Shown here piece after piece: positions 34,203 to 48,460 of a stretch of 64,000 nucleotides of DNA. Source of the stretch: Pantoea alfalfae (lineage in GTDB: Bacteria > Pseudomonadota > Gammaproteobacteria > Enterobacterales > Enterobacteriaceae); contig NZ_CP082292.1 in the NCBI RefSeq assembly GCF_019880205.1, positions 930,001 through 994,000 on the forward strand, given 5' to 3'. Numbering within the stretch: position 1 is the first letter of the stretch; each line of letters starts with the position of its first letter. The notes under the pieces were generated by a model. It worked only from the letters and a program-made list of their open reading frames with translations, searched no databases and was not told the DNA's origin. The position numbers and the translations under genes were made by a program.

Positions 34203-35324
34203 ATGGTGGCTGAACTGACCGCGTTACGCGATCAAATTGACAGTGTTGATAAAGCGCTGCTGGATCTGCTGGCTAAGCGACTGGAACTGGTGGCCGAAGT
34301 AGGAGAAGTGAAGAGCCGTTACGGCCTGCCTATCTATGTGCCTGAGCGTGAAGCGTCGATGCTGGCTTCGCGTCGCAAAGAGGCCGAAGCGCTCGGCGTA
34401 CCACCGGATCTGATTGAGGATGTGCTGCGTCGCGTAATGCGGGAATCCTATACCAGCGAGAATGACAAAGGCTTTAAAACCCTTTGTCCTGAACTGCGTC
34501 CGGTGGTCATCGTCGGTGGTAAGGGCCAGATGGGCCGGCTGTTTGAAAAAATGCTCGGGCTATCTGGCTATACGGTTAAAACGCTGGATAAAGAGGACTG
34601 GCCACAGGCTGGGGCACTGCTTAGCGATGCCGGCATGGTGATCATTAGCGTGCCGATTCATCTGACCGAGCAGGTCATTGCTCAGCTGCCGCCACTGCCT
34701 GAAGATTGTATCCTGGTCGATCTGGCGTCAGTGAAAAACCGGCCTCTGCAGGCGATGCTGGCCGCTCATAACGGCCCGGTACTGGGTCTGCATCCGATGT
34801 TTGGCCCGGACAGCGGCAGCCTGGCAAAACAGGTGGTGGTCTGGTGTGATGGAAGACAACCGGAAGCGTATCAGTGGTTCCTGGAGCAGATTCAGGTCTG
34901 GGGTGCGCGTCTGCATCGTATCAGCGCTGTTGAGCATGACCAGAACATGGCATTCATACAGGCGCTGCGTCACTTTGCGACCTTTGCGTATGGTCTGCAT
35001 TTAGCCGAAGAGAACGTCAATCTGGATCAGCTGCTGGCGCTCTCGTCACCCATTTACCGGCTTGAACTGGCGATGGTGGGGCGGTTGTTCGCGCAGGATC
35101 CGCAACTCTATGCGGATATCATCATGTCTTCAGAGAGTAATCTGGCGCTGATAAAACGCTATTACCAGCGGTTTGGTGAAGCGATTGCGCTGCTGGAGCA
35201 GGGCGACAAGCAGGCATTTATCACCAGCTTTAACCGGGTTGAACAGTGGTTTGGCGATCACGCAAAACGCTTCCTGGTCGAAAGCCGAAGTCTGCTGCGT
35301 TCGGCCAATGACAGCCGCCCATAA
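34203..35324 (+). CDS. tyrA: Chorismate mutase / prephenate dehydrogenase
   Basis: 373 residues, same as E. coli TyrA. Bifunctional: N-terminal AroQ chorismate mutase (about 1-90: [36 protein letters not shown]) and C-terminal NAD-dependent prephenate dehydrogenase with Rossmann motif [18 protein letters not shown] near 100 and [13 protein letters not shown]. Makes 4-hydroxyphenylpyruvate for tyrosine. Co-transcribed with aroF, followed by a terminator shared with convergent pheA. Confidence 0.97.
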   Translation: MVAELTALRDQIDSVDKALLDLLAKRLELVAEVGEVKSRYGLPIYVPEREASMLASRRKEAEALGVPPDLIEDVLRRVMRESYTSENDKGFKTLCPELRPVVIVGGKGQMGRLFEKMLGLSGYTVKTLDKEDWPQAGALLSDAGMVIISVPIHLTEQVIAQLPPLPEDCILVDLASVKNRPLQAMLAAHNGPVLGLHPMFGPDSGSLAKQVVVWCDGRQPEAYQWFLEQIQVWGARLHRISAVEHDQNMAFIQALRHFATFAYGLHLAEENVNLDQLLALSSPIYRLELAMVGRLFAQDPQLYADIIMSSESNLALIKRYYQRFGEAIALLEQGDKQAFITSFNRVEQWFGDHAKRFLVESRSLLRSANDSRP

Positions 35325-35344
35325 ATAACAGCCATCCATCTATG

Positions 35345-35376
35345 AAAAAGGCATCCAGCTGGATGCCTTTTTTTAT
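35345..35376. terminator. Bidirectional terminator between tyrA and pheA
   Basis: AAAAAGGCATCC-AGCT-GGATGCCTTTTTTT: perfect stem with A-run on the left and T-run on the right, so it works for tyrA and for convergent pheA. Confidence 0.92.
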
Positions 35377-35381
35377 TCTTT

Positions 35382-36545
35382 TTATTCGCCAGGCTCAGCG
35401 GGCACCACATTTTCGCTGGGGTAGCAGCCCAGTACCTTCAGAGAGCGGGTCATGGTCTGTAATTCCTGAAGCGCCTGCTGCATCCGCTCCGATTGCAGGT
35501 TGCCCTGCACATCAATGTAAAACATCTCTTCCCACGGATTGCCATTAATCGGGCGGGACTCCAGCTTGCTCATAATCAGATTGTGCTGACGCAGAACCAG
35601 CAGCGCATCAACCAACGCACCCGCCTGCTGGCCTGTTGCCATAATCAGCGTGGTTTTCGCTGGCACCTGATCTGAAACCTCGATGGCTTTGCGGGCCAGC
35701 ACGATAAAGCGGGTATGGTTCTGCTGCTGATTCGCCAGATTACGCTCCAGCACCTGCAGCTGATAGAGCTCGCCACCGGCTTCACTGCCCAGCGCCGCCA
35801 CCTTAGGTGAGTTGAGCGCAGCCACTTTCTCCATCGCTGCAGCGGTACTCTCGGTATATTCGATCTTCCAGTGCGGGAAACGGTTAATGAACTGACTGCA
35901 CTGCTGGAAGGGCTGAGGATGGCTGTACACCGTCTCAATCTGCTGCAGATCGGTAGAACCATTCACCAGCACGCAGTGGTCGATAGGTAAGGTCAGCTCG
36001 CCCACAATAGAGAGACTGGTCTGTTGCAGCAGATCGTAGACATCGTTGATCGAACCCGAACTGGTGTTCTCAATCGGCATCACGGCGTAATCAGCCACGC
36101 CATTTTCGACCTGCTTAATGATGTCGTGAAACTTCAGGCAGCCACACTCCACCATGCTATCGAAATGACGTGACGCGTAGTTGCGTGCGGCAAGGTGCGA
36201 GTAAGAGCCTTTCGGACCCAGGAAAGCGATGCGGGCGGCATGTGCATGGGGATGATTGAGGTTTTTCTGCAGCAATGCCTGCTGCGTCAGTACGGAATCT
36301 TCGATGACCAGCTGGAACAGGCGGGTGATGTAGTGCGCATCCAGTTTATGCGCTTTACCCAGCACAATCAGATTCTCCAGCAGCGCGCGTTCGCGCTCCA
36401 CATCGCGAATCGGGCGATGCGTTGCCAGTTTCGCTTGTGCGACTTCCACTGCCAGCAGACGACGCTCGGCCAGCAGCGTCAGAAGTTTTTTATCCACTGC
36501 GCTGATCTTATCGCGTAGTGCCAGCAATGGATTGTCGGGATTCAT
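35382..36545 (-). CDS. pheA: Chorismate mutase / prephenate dehydratase
   Basis: 387 residues from ATG 36545 ([20 protein letters not shown]), with AGGTGAG upstream; the frame extends to 36569. Three domains: AroQ chorismate mutase (1-100), prephenate dehydratase (about 104-285, [32 protein letters not shown]), and ACT regulatory domain with GALV and ESRP motifs that bind Phe. Produces phenylpyruvate. Controlled by the pheL attenuator upstream and by Phe feedback. Confidence 0.97.
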   Translation of the reverse strand: MNPDNPLLALRDKISAVDKKLLTLLAERRLLAVEVAQAKLATHRPIRDVERERALLENLIVLGKAHKLDAHYITRLFQLVIEDSVLTQQALLQKNLNHPHAHAARIAFLGPKGSYSHLAARNYASRHFDSMVECGCLKFHDIIKQVENGVADYAVMPIENTSSGSINDVYDLLQQTSLSIVGELTLPIDHCVLVNGSTDLQQIETVYSHPQPFQQCSQFINRFPHWKIEYTESTAAAMEKVAALNSPKVAALGSEAGGELYQLQVLERNLANQQQNHTRFIVLARKAIEVSDQVPAKTTLIMATGQQAGALVDALLVLRQHNLIMSKLESRPINGNPWEEMFYIDVQGNLQSERMQQALQELQTMTRSLKVLGCYPSENVVPAEPGE

Positions 36546-36570
36546 AGGGCTCACCTGTATGCTATCCAAT

Positions 36571-36594
36571 AAAAAAGCCTCCCGGTTGGGAGGC
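36571..36594 (-). terminator. pheA attenuator terminator
   Basis: GCCTCCC-AACC-GGGAGGC followed by T-run on the minus strand, between pheL and pheA. A second GGGAGGC copy just after the pheL stop (about 36634-36641) allows the alternative antiterminator pairing. Confidence 0.92.
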
Positions 36595-36643
36595 TTCGTT
36601 GTTCGTCTTCGCTTTCATTTTCACACGACGAATAGCCTCCCGT

Positions 36644-36691
36644 TCAGGGGAAGGTAAAAAAGAAAGCGAAGAAAAACAGATCAGGTTTCAT
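36644..36691 (-). CDS. pheL: pheA leader peptide
   Basis: Fifteen codons, [15 protein letters not shown], with seven phenylalanines; E. coli PheL is [15 protein letters not shown]. Ribosome stalling at the Phe codons when tRNA-Phe charging is low favours the antiterminator. Too short for the usual ORF cut-offs. Confidence 0.96.
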   Translation of the reverse strand: [15 protein letters not shown]

Positions 36692-36719
36692 GTGAACGTC
36701 CGAAAAAAGAGTGACCTGA

Positions 36720-36748
36720 GAGTAACCGTACTGATTAAAAGCTGTCAA
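36720..36748 (-). promoter_or_regulatory. pheA promoter
   Basis: TTGACA (36748-36743), 17-base spacer, TTACTC (36725-36720) on the minus strand. The -35 and spacing equal those of E. coli pheA; the -10 is weaker. It nearly abuts the raiA terminator. Confidence 0.7.
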
Positions 36749-36773
36749 TAAAAAACGCGCCCGGAGGCGCGTT
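36749..36773 (-). terminator. raiA terminator
   Basis: AACGCGCC-TCCG-GGCGCGTT followed by T-run on the minus strand, immediately downstream of raiA and a few bases before the pheA -35. Confidence 0.9.
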
Positions 36774-36780
36774 ATGAAAA

Positions 36781-37116
36781 TCAGGACTCTTCGTCGGCGG
36801 GGATAATGTCTTTTACGCTGGCACTGGCGCGGCGCGCTTCAGACTTATGCTGAACTTTATTCAGCTGACGTTCGAGCTTCGCGATTAAGTCGTTGATCGC
36901 GGTATACATATCATCATGCTTGGCGCTGGCCACCAGAGTCCCGTTAGGTGTGTTAATAGTGGCGTCAGCCACGAATTCTTTGGGCTCTTTGGAGAGGACA
37001 ATATGTGGGTTAATCAGGTCGGTTTGCCATTTTTCGAGCTTGGCGAGACGGTCTTCAACATGGCTTCGGATTGCCGGAGTGATGTCCATTTGTTTACTGG
37101 TAATGTTCAGAACCAT
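36781..37116 (-). CDS. raiA: Ribosome-associated inhibitor A
   Basis: 111 residues (E. coli 113), S30AE/HPF family. [40 protein letters not shown] and [20 protein letters not shown] are near-identical to RaiA. It binds the ribosome decoding region during cold or stationary phase and blocks translation. AGAGGTAAG precedes the ATG. The 280 bases upstream hold its promoter, unresolved, and the bamD terminator. Confidence 0.96.
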   Translation of the reverse strand: MVLNITSKQMDITPAIRSHVEDRLAKLEKWQTDLINPHIVLSKEPKEFVADATINTPNGTLVASAKHDDMYTAINDLIAKLERQLNKVQHKSEARRASASVKDIIPADEES

Positions 37117-37341
37117 CTTTCTTACCTCTCTGTCATTTCCGTCTTGGTCTTTTCAGCATAGCGCGAAAAAGCGTTGAATGTGAGATTTCGGTCACGAAAA
37201 AATGTCACTTTTTGTCAGTCACAACATTCTGTGAGAAAGGCAGAGAAACTGGCCGAAATGGCTTGAAGCGAAACGATTAACACGGCATGCTTGATGAGTT
37301 AGCTCGCTGGCAGCAGATCCACTTATGACTGTTATTTGAGC

Positions 37342-37375
37342 AAAAAAAAGCAGCCATCACAGGCTGCTTTTTTTA
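37342..37375. terminator. bamD terminator
   Basis: AAAGCAGCC-ATCACA-GGCTGCTTT with A-run on one side and T-run on the other, 20 bases after the bamD stop on the minus strand; could work in both directions. Confidence 0.88.
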
Positions 37376-37397
37376 TGGCTGAAAAGCTACCGGGCTA

Positions 37398-38129
37398 TCA
37401 GCTGTTGTTCGCTGCAATGATTTTCGCCACTTTGTCTGCTTCAGCGTTCAGTTGCAGATTGCGGTAAGCATTTTCCATCAGCGGCAGTGCATCGTGTGTT
37501 GCCTGAGTATCCGGATAATCGCGCATCATACCTTCGACACGGTTAACAACCGCGACATACGCCTCGCGCTTAGTATAGAATTGCGCCACTGACAGCTCAT
37601 ATTTCGCCAGGCGGTCTTTCAGATAGACCAGACGTTTCTGAGCATCAGCCGCATACTGGCTGTTCGGGTAACTGCGCAGCAGTTGTGAGAAGTCGCGGAA
37701 GGCATCACGAGCGTGCGTCGGATCGCGGTCAGAACGATCAATACCAAAGAAGCCCTGCAGTGCTGAGTCATCCAGCGCCATATCCGTCAGACCTTTCATA
37801 TAGATGACATAGTCAATGTTCGGATGTGTGGGGTTAAGACGCATAAAGCGGGCAATGGCAGCCTGTGCCAGGGGCAGATCGGCATTTTTATAGTACGCGT
37901 AGATTAAATCCAGCTGCACCTGCTGCGAATAAGGACCGAACGGATAACGATTATCCAGCGCTTCCAGTTGCTTAATCGCAGCTTTAAAGTTACCGTCCTG
38001 CAGCTTTTGCTGCGCTGTAGCATAGATTTCAGAAGGCGGGCTGTCCGGTACCGCGTCATTTGAGCCGGAACAACCAACAAGTGCCAGGCTCAGTGTGGCA
38101 GCAGCCACCAGATGTTTCATACGCGTCAT
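37398..38129 (-). CDS. bamD: Outer membrane assembly lipoprotein BamD
   Basis: 243 residues from ATG 38129 ([20 protein letters not shown]); the frame extends to 38222. Signal peptide with lipobox LVGC, then five TPR-like repeats ([72 protein letters not shown]). Essential partner of BamA for inserting beta-barrel proteins in the outer membrane. Divergent from rluD. Confidence 0.97.
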   Translation of the reverse strand: MTRMKHLVAAATLSLALVGCSGSNDAVPDSPPSEIYATAQQKLQDGNFKAAIKQLEALDNRYPFGPYSQQVQLDLIYAYYKNADLPLAQAAIARFMRLNPTHPNIDYVIYMKGLTDMALDDSALQGFFGIDRSDRDPTHARDAFRDFSQLLRSYPNSQYAADAQKRLVYLKDRLAKYELSVAQFYTKREAYVAVVNRVEGMMRDYPDTQATHDALPLMENAYRNLQLNAEADKVAKIIAANNS

Positions 38130-38258
38130 GACGAAGTGATTATCCTCAAATGTTATGGCGGAAGCTGTCCGTATAGCTCCCGGTAATGACCAGGTACGAT
38201 AGCACATTATATTAAACGGCATCGCCGTGAAAACCCAACGTTAACGAAGAAGCTGTAT

Positions 38259-39236
38259 ATGGCACAACAAGTTCAACTCACCGCAACGGTATCCGAATCA
38301 CAACTCGGACAACGCTTAGATCAGACTTTGGCGGAATTGTTCCCTGATTATTCACGTTCCCGCATAAAAGAGTGGATCCTCGACCGTCGCGTGACAGTAA
38401 ACGGCGTCATGGTCGATACACCTAAAGAAAAAGTGCTGGGCGGCGAGCTGGTCGCGATTGACGCTGAGATCGAAGAGGCACAGCGCTGGGAACCGCAAAA
38501 TCTGCCACTCGACATCGTTTATGAAGATGAGGACATCATCGTCATCAACAAACCACGCGACTTTGTGGTTCACCCTGGCGCCGGTAACCCGGATGGTACG
38601 GTACTCAACGCCTTACTGCATCACTATCCAGCGATTATGGATGTGCCGCGTGCGGGCATCGTACACCGCCTGGATAAAGACACCACCGGTTTAATGGTGG
38701 TTGCGAAAACTGTACCGGCTCAGACGCATCTGGTGGACTCGCTGCAACGTCGCGAAATCACCCGTGAATATGAAGCGGTTGCGATTGGTAATATGACGGC
38801 GGGCGGTACTGTTGAGCAGCCTATCAGCCGTCACTCAACCAAACGCACCCACATGGCGGTTCACCCGATGGGTAAGCCGGCGGTGACGCATTACCGCATC
38901 ATGGAGCACTTCCGCGCGCATACCCGTCTTCGCCTGCGTCTGGAAACCGGTCGTACTCACCAGATCCGTGTGCATATGTCTCACATCAGCCATCCGCTGG
39001 TGGGCGATCCGCTTTATGGGGGCCGTCCGCGTCCGCCAAAAGGCGCATCAGAGGCATTTATCACTACGCTGCGCGGTTTCGATCGTCAGGCACTGCACGC
39101 CACCATGCTGCGTCTGTATCATCCTATCAGCGGGATTGAAATGGAATTCCATGCGGCGCTTCCACAGGATATGGTTGATCTGATCGCGGCGTTAAAAGCA
39201 GACACCGAAGAATTCAAAGACCAGATGAACTGGTGA
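38259..39236 (+). CDS. rluD: 23S rRNA pseudouridine synthase D
   Basis: 325 residues (E. coli 326). N-terminal S4 domain (LDQTLAELFPDYSRSRIKEW), RluA-type catalytic domain with GIVHRLDKDTTGLMVVAK containing the catalytic Asp, and RLRLRLETGRTHQIRVHM. Makes pseudouridines 1911/1915/1917 in helix 69. Divergent from bamD; its stop overlaps the pgeF start. Confidence 0.97.
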   Translation: MAQQVQLTATVSESQLGQRLDQTLAELFPDYSRSRIKEWILDRRVTVNGVMVDTPKEKVLGGELVAIDAEIEEAQRWEPQNLPLDIVYEDEDIIVINKPRDFVVHPGAGNPDGTVLNALLHHYPAIMDVPRAGIVHRLDKDTTGLMVVAKTVPAQTHLVDSLQRREITREYEAVAIGNMTAGGTVEQPISRHSTKRTHMAVHPMGKPAVTHYRIMEHFRAHTRLRLRLETGRTHQIRVHMSHISHPLVGDPLYGGRPRPPKGASEAFITTLRGFDRQALHATMLRLYHPISGIEMEFHAALPQDMVDLIAALKADTEEFKDQMNW

Positions 39237-39964
39237 TGAATCTGATTACGCCTCAATGGCCTGCTCCGTCACGCGTTCGGGCCTGCTCGACGCAGCGACA
39301 GGGCGGCATCAGTACATCGCCCTGGGATGCACTGAATCTCGGCGGGCACGTGGGGGATAATCCGGATACGGTAACGCGTAACCGGCAGTTGCTGATGGAA
39401 GAGGCGGGCTTGCCTGCGATGCCGCAGTGGCTGGATCAGGTTCATGGCACTGAAGTTGTGCGTCTGGCTGCAGGAGCAAGTACGCCATTGTGTGCCGATG
39501 CCTGTATCACCGATCAGCCTGGCGTCGTCTGCGCCATCATGACCGCTGACTGCCTCCCGGTCCTGTTCTGTTCGCAGGATGGGACGGAAGTGGCGGCGGC
39601 ACATGCAGGCTGGCGCGGACTTTGTGCGAGTGTACTGGAAAATACGCTGGCGCAGTTTCGTTCGCCATCGGATCAGATCCATGCCTGGCTGGGTCCGGCA
39701 ATCGGGCCGGATGCATTTGAAGTTGGTGCAGAAGTACGTGAGGCCTTTATGGCTCAGGATCCTCGCGCCGTGCAGGCTTTCCGTCCTTCAGGCGGCAAAT
39801 TTTACGCTGATATCTGGCTGCTGGCGCGTATGCGACTGCAGGCAGCGGGCGTGAAATCAATCAGTGCCGACAGCCGTTGTACCTTCACCCAGCGCGACGA
39901 TTTCTTTTCCTTCCGTCGCGATGGGATCACCGGGCGTATGGCAACTTTGATCTGGCTGTTATAA
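39236..39964 (+). CDS. pgeF: Peptidoglycan editing factor / laccase-domain protein
   Basis: 242 residues from ATG 39236, overlapping the rluD TGA (ATGA). DUF152 family: WLDQVHGTEVV (His), MTADCLPVLF (Cys), VAAAHAGWRGL (His), the metal-binding triad. E. coli YfiH/PgeF removes misincorporated serine from muropeptide precursors. Operon with rluD. Confidence 0.95.
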   Translation: MNLITPQWPAPSRVRACSTQRQGGISTSPWDALNLGGHVGDNPDTVTRNRQLLMEEAGLPAMPQWLDQVHGTEVVRLAAGASTPLCADACITDQPGVVCAIMTADCLPVLFCSQDGTEVAAAHAGWRGLCASVLENTLAQFRSPSDQIHAWLGPAIGPDAFEVGAEVREAFMAQDPRAVQAFRPSGGKFYADIWLLARMRLQAAGVKSISADSRCTFTQRDDFFSFRRDGITGRMATLIWLL

Positions 39965-40023
39965 CCTTACGCCATAAGACGGTCCAGTTAGCGTGTTTTT
40001 TACTCAAATCTCAGGTCATTAAC

Positions 40024-40052
40024 CTTGAAAATTTGAGGGATGACCTCATTTA
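40024..40052 (+). promoter_or_regulatory. Heat-shock (sigma-32) promoter of clpB
   Basis: CTTGAAA at 40024-40030, 13-base spacer, CCTCATTTA at 40044-40052, matching the sigma-32 pattern CTTGAAA-N13-CCCCATNT. Lies 38 bases before the clpB ATG. Confidence 0.85.
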
Positions 40053-40089
40053 ATCTCCAGTAGCATTTTGACCTGTAATGGGAGGAATT

Positions 40090-42663
40090 ATGCGTCTGGA
40101 TCGTCTTACTAACAAATTTCAGCTGGCTCTCGCCGACGCGCAGTCCCTGGCTCTGGGACACGACAACCAATTCATTGAACCTCTGCACCTGATGAGCGCG
40201 TTGCTCAAACAGGAAGGCGGATCGGTTTCACCTTTACTGACTTCTGCGGGTGTCAACGTTACGCCTTTTCGCGCTCACATTGAGGAGGCCATCGATCGCC
40301 TGCCACAAGTTGAAGGCAGCGAAGGGGATGTACAACCCTCATCTGACCTCGTACGGGTATTAAACCTGTGCGACAAGCTGGCGCAGAAGCGCAATGATAA
40401 CTTCATTTCATCCGAATTATTTGTTCTGGCCGCCCTTGAATCACGTGGTGCACTGGCCGATCTGCTTAAAGCCGCGGGCGCAACGCGCGAAAAAATCACC
40501 AGTGCGATTGAACAGATGCGGGGAGGAGACAACGTGAACGATCAGGGGGCTGAAGATCAGCGCCAGGCATTAAAAAAATACACCATTGACCTGACCGAGC
40601 GAGCCGAGAAGGGCAAACTCGATCCGGTGATTGGTCGTGATGAAGAGATTCGTCGCACTATCCAGGTTCTGCAGCGCCGAACCAAAAATAACCCGGTGCT
40701 GATTGGTGAGCCTGGCGTGGGTAAAACCGCGATTGTTGAAGGGCTGGCGCAGCGCATCATTAACGGTGAAGTCCCTGAAGGCCTGAAAGGCCGCCGGGTA
40801 CTGGCGCTGGATATGGGGGCGCTGGTGGCCGGGGCGAAATATCGTGGTGAATTCGAAGAGCGTCTGAAAGGCGTACTGAGTGACCTGTCGAAACAGGAAG
40901 GCAACGTCATTCTGTTTATAGACGAGCTGCACACCATGGTGGGAGCCGGTAAAGCGGACGGTGCGATGGATGCCGGTAACATGCTCAAGCCAGCGCTGGC
41001 GCGTGGTGAACTGCACTGCGTAGGTGCCACTACGCTTGATGAGTATCGCCAGTACATTGAAAAAGATGCCGCGCTGGAGCGTCGTTTCCAGAAAGTCTTT
41101 GTGGCTGAGCCGACTGTGGAAGATACCATCGCCATTCTGCGTGGTCTGAAAGAGCGTTATGAGCTGCATCACCATGTGCAGATCACTGACCCGGCGATTG
41201 TCGCAGCAGCAACGCTTTCTCATCGTTACATTGCGGACCGCCAGCTGCCGGACAAAGCGATTGACCTGATCGATGAGGCAGCTTCCAGCATTCGTATGCA
41301 GATGGACTCGAAGCCGGAGTCACTGGATCGCCTTGAGCGCCGTATTATTCAGCTGAAGCTGGAGCAGCAGGCGCTGAAGAAAGAGGCGGATGATGCCAGT
41401 ATCAAACGTCTGGAGATGCTGGAAACTGAGCTGAACCAGAAAGAGCGCGAATACGCCGAGCTGGAAGATGAGTGGAAGACTGAAAAAGCCTCGCTGTCCG
41501 GCACGCAGAATATTAAAGCTGAACTTGAGCAGGCGCGTCTGAACTTAGAGCAGGCTCGTCGTCAGGGCGATCTCGCGCAGATGTCAGAACTGCAGTACGG
41601 TAAAATTCCTGAACTGGAAAAACAGCTGGCCGCAGCGACTCAGGCGGAAGGCAAAACCATGAAGTTACTGCGCAACCGGGTAACCGATGTGGAGATTGCC
41701 GATGTGCTGGCGCGCTGGACCGGGATTCCGGTGGCGCGAATGATGGAAGGTGAGCGCGATAAGTTACTGCGCATGGAGCAGGATCTTCATGGCCGGGTCA
41801 TCGGACAGGATGAAGCGGTTGAAGCAGTATCAAATGCGATTCGCCGTAGTCGTGCTGGCCTGTCAGATCCTAACCGGCCTATTGGTTCCTTCCTGTTCCT
41901 GGGCCCTACCGGGGTAGGTAAGACCGAACTGTGTAAGTCGCTGGCTAACTTCCTGTTCGACAGTGACGATGCGATGGTTCGTATCGACATGTCCGAATTT
42001 ATGGAAAAACATTCAGTGTCGCGGCTGGTGGGCGCACCTCCGGGTTATGTCGGCTATGAAGAGGGCGGTTATCTGACCGAAGCTGTACGTCGTCGTCCTT
42101 ATTCGGTAATCCTGCTGGATGAAGTCGAGAAGGCGCATCCTGATGTCTTCAACATTCTGCTGCAGGTGCTGGATGATGGGCGTCTGACGGATGGGCAGGG
42201 TCGTACGGTCGATTTCCGTAACAGCGTGGTGATCATGACCTCTAACCTGGGATCGGATTTAATCCAGGAACGGTTCGGCAATCTCAGCTATCCGGAAATG
42301 AAAGATATTGTTATGGGTGTGGTCGGACAGCATTTCCGTCCGGAATTCGTCAACCGTATCGATGAGGTGGTGGTGTTCCATCCGCTGGCTGAGAAACACA
42401 TTGCTTCTATTGCGCAGATTCAGCTGCAGCGGTTGTACAAACGTCTGGATGAACGTGGCTATCAGCTGCACATCTCCGATGATGCGATCAAACTGCTGGC
42501 GGAGAACGGGTATGACCCGGTCTATGGTGCGCGTCCGCTGAAACGGGCGATACAGCAGCAGATTGAGAACCCGCTGGCTCAGCAGATCCTTGCAGGTTCG
42601 CTGGTGCCGGGTAAAACCATCGAAATGGATGTTGTAAACGACGTCATAACTGCACATCAGTAA
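40090..42663 (+). CDS. clpB: Disaggregase ClpB
   Basis: 857 residues, as in E. coli. GGAGGAAT precedes the ATG. N-domain (1-145), AAA1 with Walker [10 protein letters not shown] near 206, middle coiled-coil domain (about 400-525, [20 protein letters not shown]), AAA2 with GPTGVGKTE near 605 and arginine-finger/sensor motifs ([25 protein letters not shown]). With DnaK it rescues aggregated proteins after heat stress; transcribed from a sigma-32 promoter. Confidence 0.98.
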   Translation: MRLDRLTNKFQLALADAQSLALGHDNQFIEPLHLMSALLKQEGGSVSPLLTSAGVNVTPFRAHIEEAIDRLPQVEGSEGDVQPSSDLVRVLNLCDKLAQKRNDNFISSELFVLAALESRGALADLLKAAGATREKITSAIEQMRGGDNVNDQGAEDQRQALKKYTIDLTERAEKGKLDPVIGRDEEIRRTIQVLQRRTKNNPVLIGEPGVGKTAIVEGLAQRIINGEVPEGLKGRRVLALDMGALVAGAKYRGEFEERLKGVLSDLSKQEGNVILFIDELHTMVGAGKADGAMDAGNMLKPALARGELHCVGATTLDEYRQYIEKDAALERRFQKVFVAEPTVEDTIAILRGLKERYELHHHVQITDPAIVAAATLSHRYIADRQLPDKAIDLIDEAASSIRMQMDSKPESLDRLERRIIQLKLEQQALKKEADDASIKRLEMLETELNQKEREYAELEDEWKTEKASLSGTQNIKAELEQARLNLEQARRQGDLAQMSELQYGKIPELEKQLAAATQAEGKTMKLLRNRVTDVEIADVLARWTGIPVARMMEGERDKLLRMEQDLHGRVIGQDEAVEAVSNAIRRSRAGLSDPNRPIGSFLFLGPTGVGKTELCKSLANFLFDSDDAMVRIDMSEFMEKHSVSRLVGAPPGYVGYEEGGYLTEAVRRRPYSVILLDEVEKAHPDVFNILLQVLDDGRLTDGQGRTVDFRNSVVIMTSNLGSDLIQERFGNLSYPEMKDIVMGVVGQHFRPEFVNRIDEVVVFHPLAEKHIASIAQIQLQRLYKRLDERGYQLHISDDAIKLLAENGYDPVYGARPLKRAIQQQIENPLAQQILAGSLVPGKTIEMDVVNDVITAHQ

Positions 42664-42676
42664 GGGTGCGAGTTGA

Positions 42677-42703
42677 AAAACGGGCCTCTGGCCCGTTTTT
42701 TTT
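42677..42703 (+). terminator. clpB terminator
   Basis: AAAACGGGCC-TCT-GGCCCGTTTTTTTT, 15 bases after the clpB stop. Confidence 0.92.
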
Positions 42704-42784
42704 GCCCTTTTGAGGGGTTTTTGCTTATTTATTACTCCTTTTGAGCGCAAATTGAACGGTCAGTAAAAAAGTTGTGATTTGCAC

Positions 42785-42812
42785 TTGCGCTATCTCAGCC
42801 GTTCCCTATAAT
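42785..42812 (+). promoter_or_regulatory. rrn P1 promoter
   Basis: TTGCGC (42785-42790), 16-base spacer, TATAAT (42807-42812), followed by GCGCCTCCACTGACACGG as in E. coli rrn P1. A+T-rich sequence and possible Fis sites lie upstream (42715-42780); no gene is seen in 42704-43136. Confidence 0.9.
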
Positions 42813-42903
42813 GCGCCTCCACTGACACGGCAAACCGGAAACGGGAAACGGGTTGAGAGGCACAGGAGACTGCGCCGCCGGAGAAAAACTTCTGAAATAG
42901 AGG

Positions 42904-42931
42904 TTGACTCTGCAGGGGGAAAGCGTAATAT
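42904..42931 (+). promoter_or_regulatory. rrn P2 promoter
   Basis: TTGACT (42904-42909), 16-base spacer, TAATAT (42926-42931), matching E. coli rrn P2, which starts TTGACTCTG. Confidence 0.88.
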
Positions 42932-42970
42932 ACGCCACCTCGCGACAGGACGCTAACGCACTGTTCGCAC

Positions 42971-42982
42971 TGCTCTTTAAAA
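42971..42982 (+). promoter_or_regulatory. boxA antitermination element in rrn leader
   Basis: TGCTCTTTAAAA matches the rrn boxA consensus for NusB/NusE binding. A GC-variable leader stem region that pairs around 16S follows. Confidence 0.85.
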
Positions 42983-43136
42983 ATTTATCAGACAATCTGT
43001 GTGGGCACTCGCAGGATTGATATCAGCGTCTTTGGACGCACAAAAGTATCAAAGCCTCACGAGTGAACACATAATGAAATTCATTATGACGTTTTACAGA
43101 TGAGCATCGCTGCACTTGTTGCAGCAAATCAAACTT

Positions 43137-44676
<1,540 letters not shown>

Positions 44677-44765
44677 CCTGAAGATACCTTCCCGCGCAGT
44701 GTCCACACAGATTGTCTGATAAAAAAGTAATGAGCAGGACGGCTGCGAAGTCGTGACACTATCGT

Positions 44766-44840
44766 GTCCCCTTCGTCTAGCGGTTAGGACTCCGCCCTTT
44801 CACGGCGGCAACAGGGGTTCGAATCCCCTAGGGGACGCCA
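44766..44840 (+). tRNA. tRNA-Glu (anticodon TTC)
   Basis: 75 bases, GTCCCCTTCGTCTAG to GGGGACGCCA. Anticodon loop CCTTTCACG, T-loop GGTTCGAATCC, encoded CCA. A single tRNA-Glu in the 16S-23S spacer matches E. coli rrnG (gltW) at the same chromosomal place. Confidence 0.98.
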
Positions 44841-44928
44841 CCTGCTTGGTGACAGGTGAAAGATGTCTCCATACAGTATCTCAAAGCCGTTCTGGCTGCG
44901 TAAGCAGCCGGGTCGCGTTTGAGATATT

Positions 44929-44940
44929 TGCTCTTTAACA
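44929..44940 (+). promoter_or_regulatory. boxA element in 16S-23S spacer
   Basis: TGCTCTTTAACA, the standard spacer boxA upstream of 23S. Confidence 0.85.
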
Positions 44941-45070
44941 ATCCGGAACAAGCTGAAAATTGAAACGACGTGTCGCTTTCATTCTCCGTAATAAGAATGA
45001 AAAATGCGGCACGTTCGAGTCTCTCAAATGCTTGCAGTCTGCAGCGTTGCAAAACGCCTGTGGGTTGTGA

Positions 45071-47978
<2,908 letters not shown>

Positions 47979-48067
47979 ACAACGCCAGAGGCGTTTTTGA
48001 GAGACACGATTTTCAGCTTATTCCGGATATTCTGCGCGGCCCTGAGGGGCGGCGCGGAGACAGAATT

Positions 48068-48187
48068 TGCCTGGCGGCTTTAGCGCGGTGGTCCCACCTG
48101 ACCCCATGCCGAACTCAGAAGTGAAACGCCGTAGCGCCGATGGTAGTGTGGGGCCTCCCCATGCGAGAGTAGGGAACTGCCAGGCAT
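48068..48187 (+). rRNA. rrf: 5S ribosomal RNA
   Basis: 120 bases, TGCCTGGCGGC to CTGCCAGGCAT, ends complementary. Ninety bases after 23S; no extra tRNA. Confidence 0.98.
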
Positions 48188-48200
48188 CAAATAAGTGAAG

Positions 48201-48229
48201 AAGCCTCGCACGCAGTGCGGGGCTTTTTT
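48201..48229 (+). terminator. rrn operon terminator
   Basis: AAGCCTCGCAC-GCA-GTGCGGGGCTT followed by T-run, 13 bases after 5S. The remaining sequence to 48460 should hold the kgtP promoter; nothing else was seen. Confidence 0.9.
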
Positions 48230-48460
48230 ACGTCTGAATTTTGCTCTTTTGAGCAGAAACATTGACCACAAACCCACTTTCTGCAACCCTCATCACCTCA
48301 TATGGTCTTACGGCATCGCCAGCAACCCGCTGATTTTTCGATAATTGGCGATATGGCTCACAATATTCATCTCAGATTACCCCGCCTTTACCTCTGGTAG
48401 ACTTAAATGCTTTACTCAATCCTTTAAACGCTGTTGATCAGCAAGGAACAGAGGTAAGGC

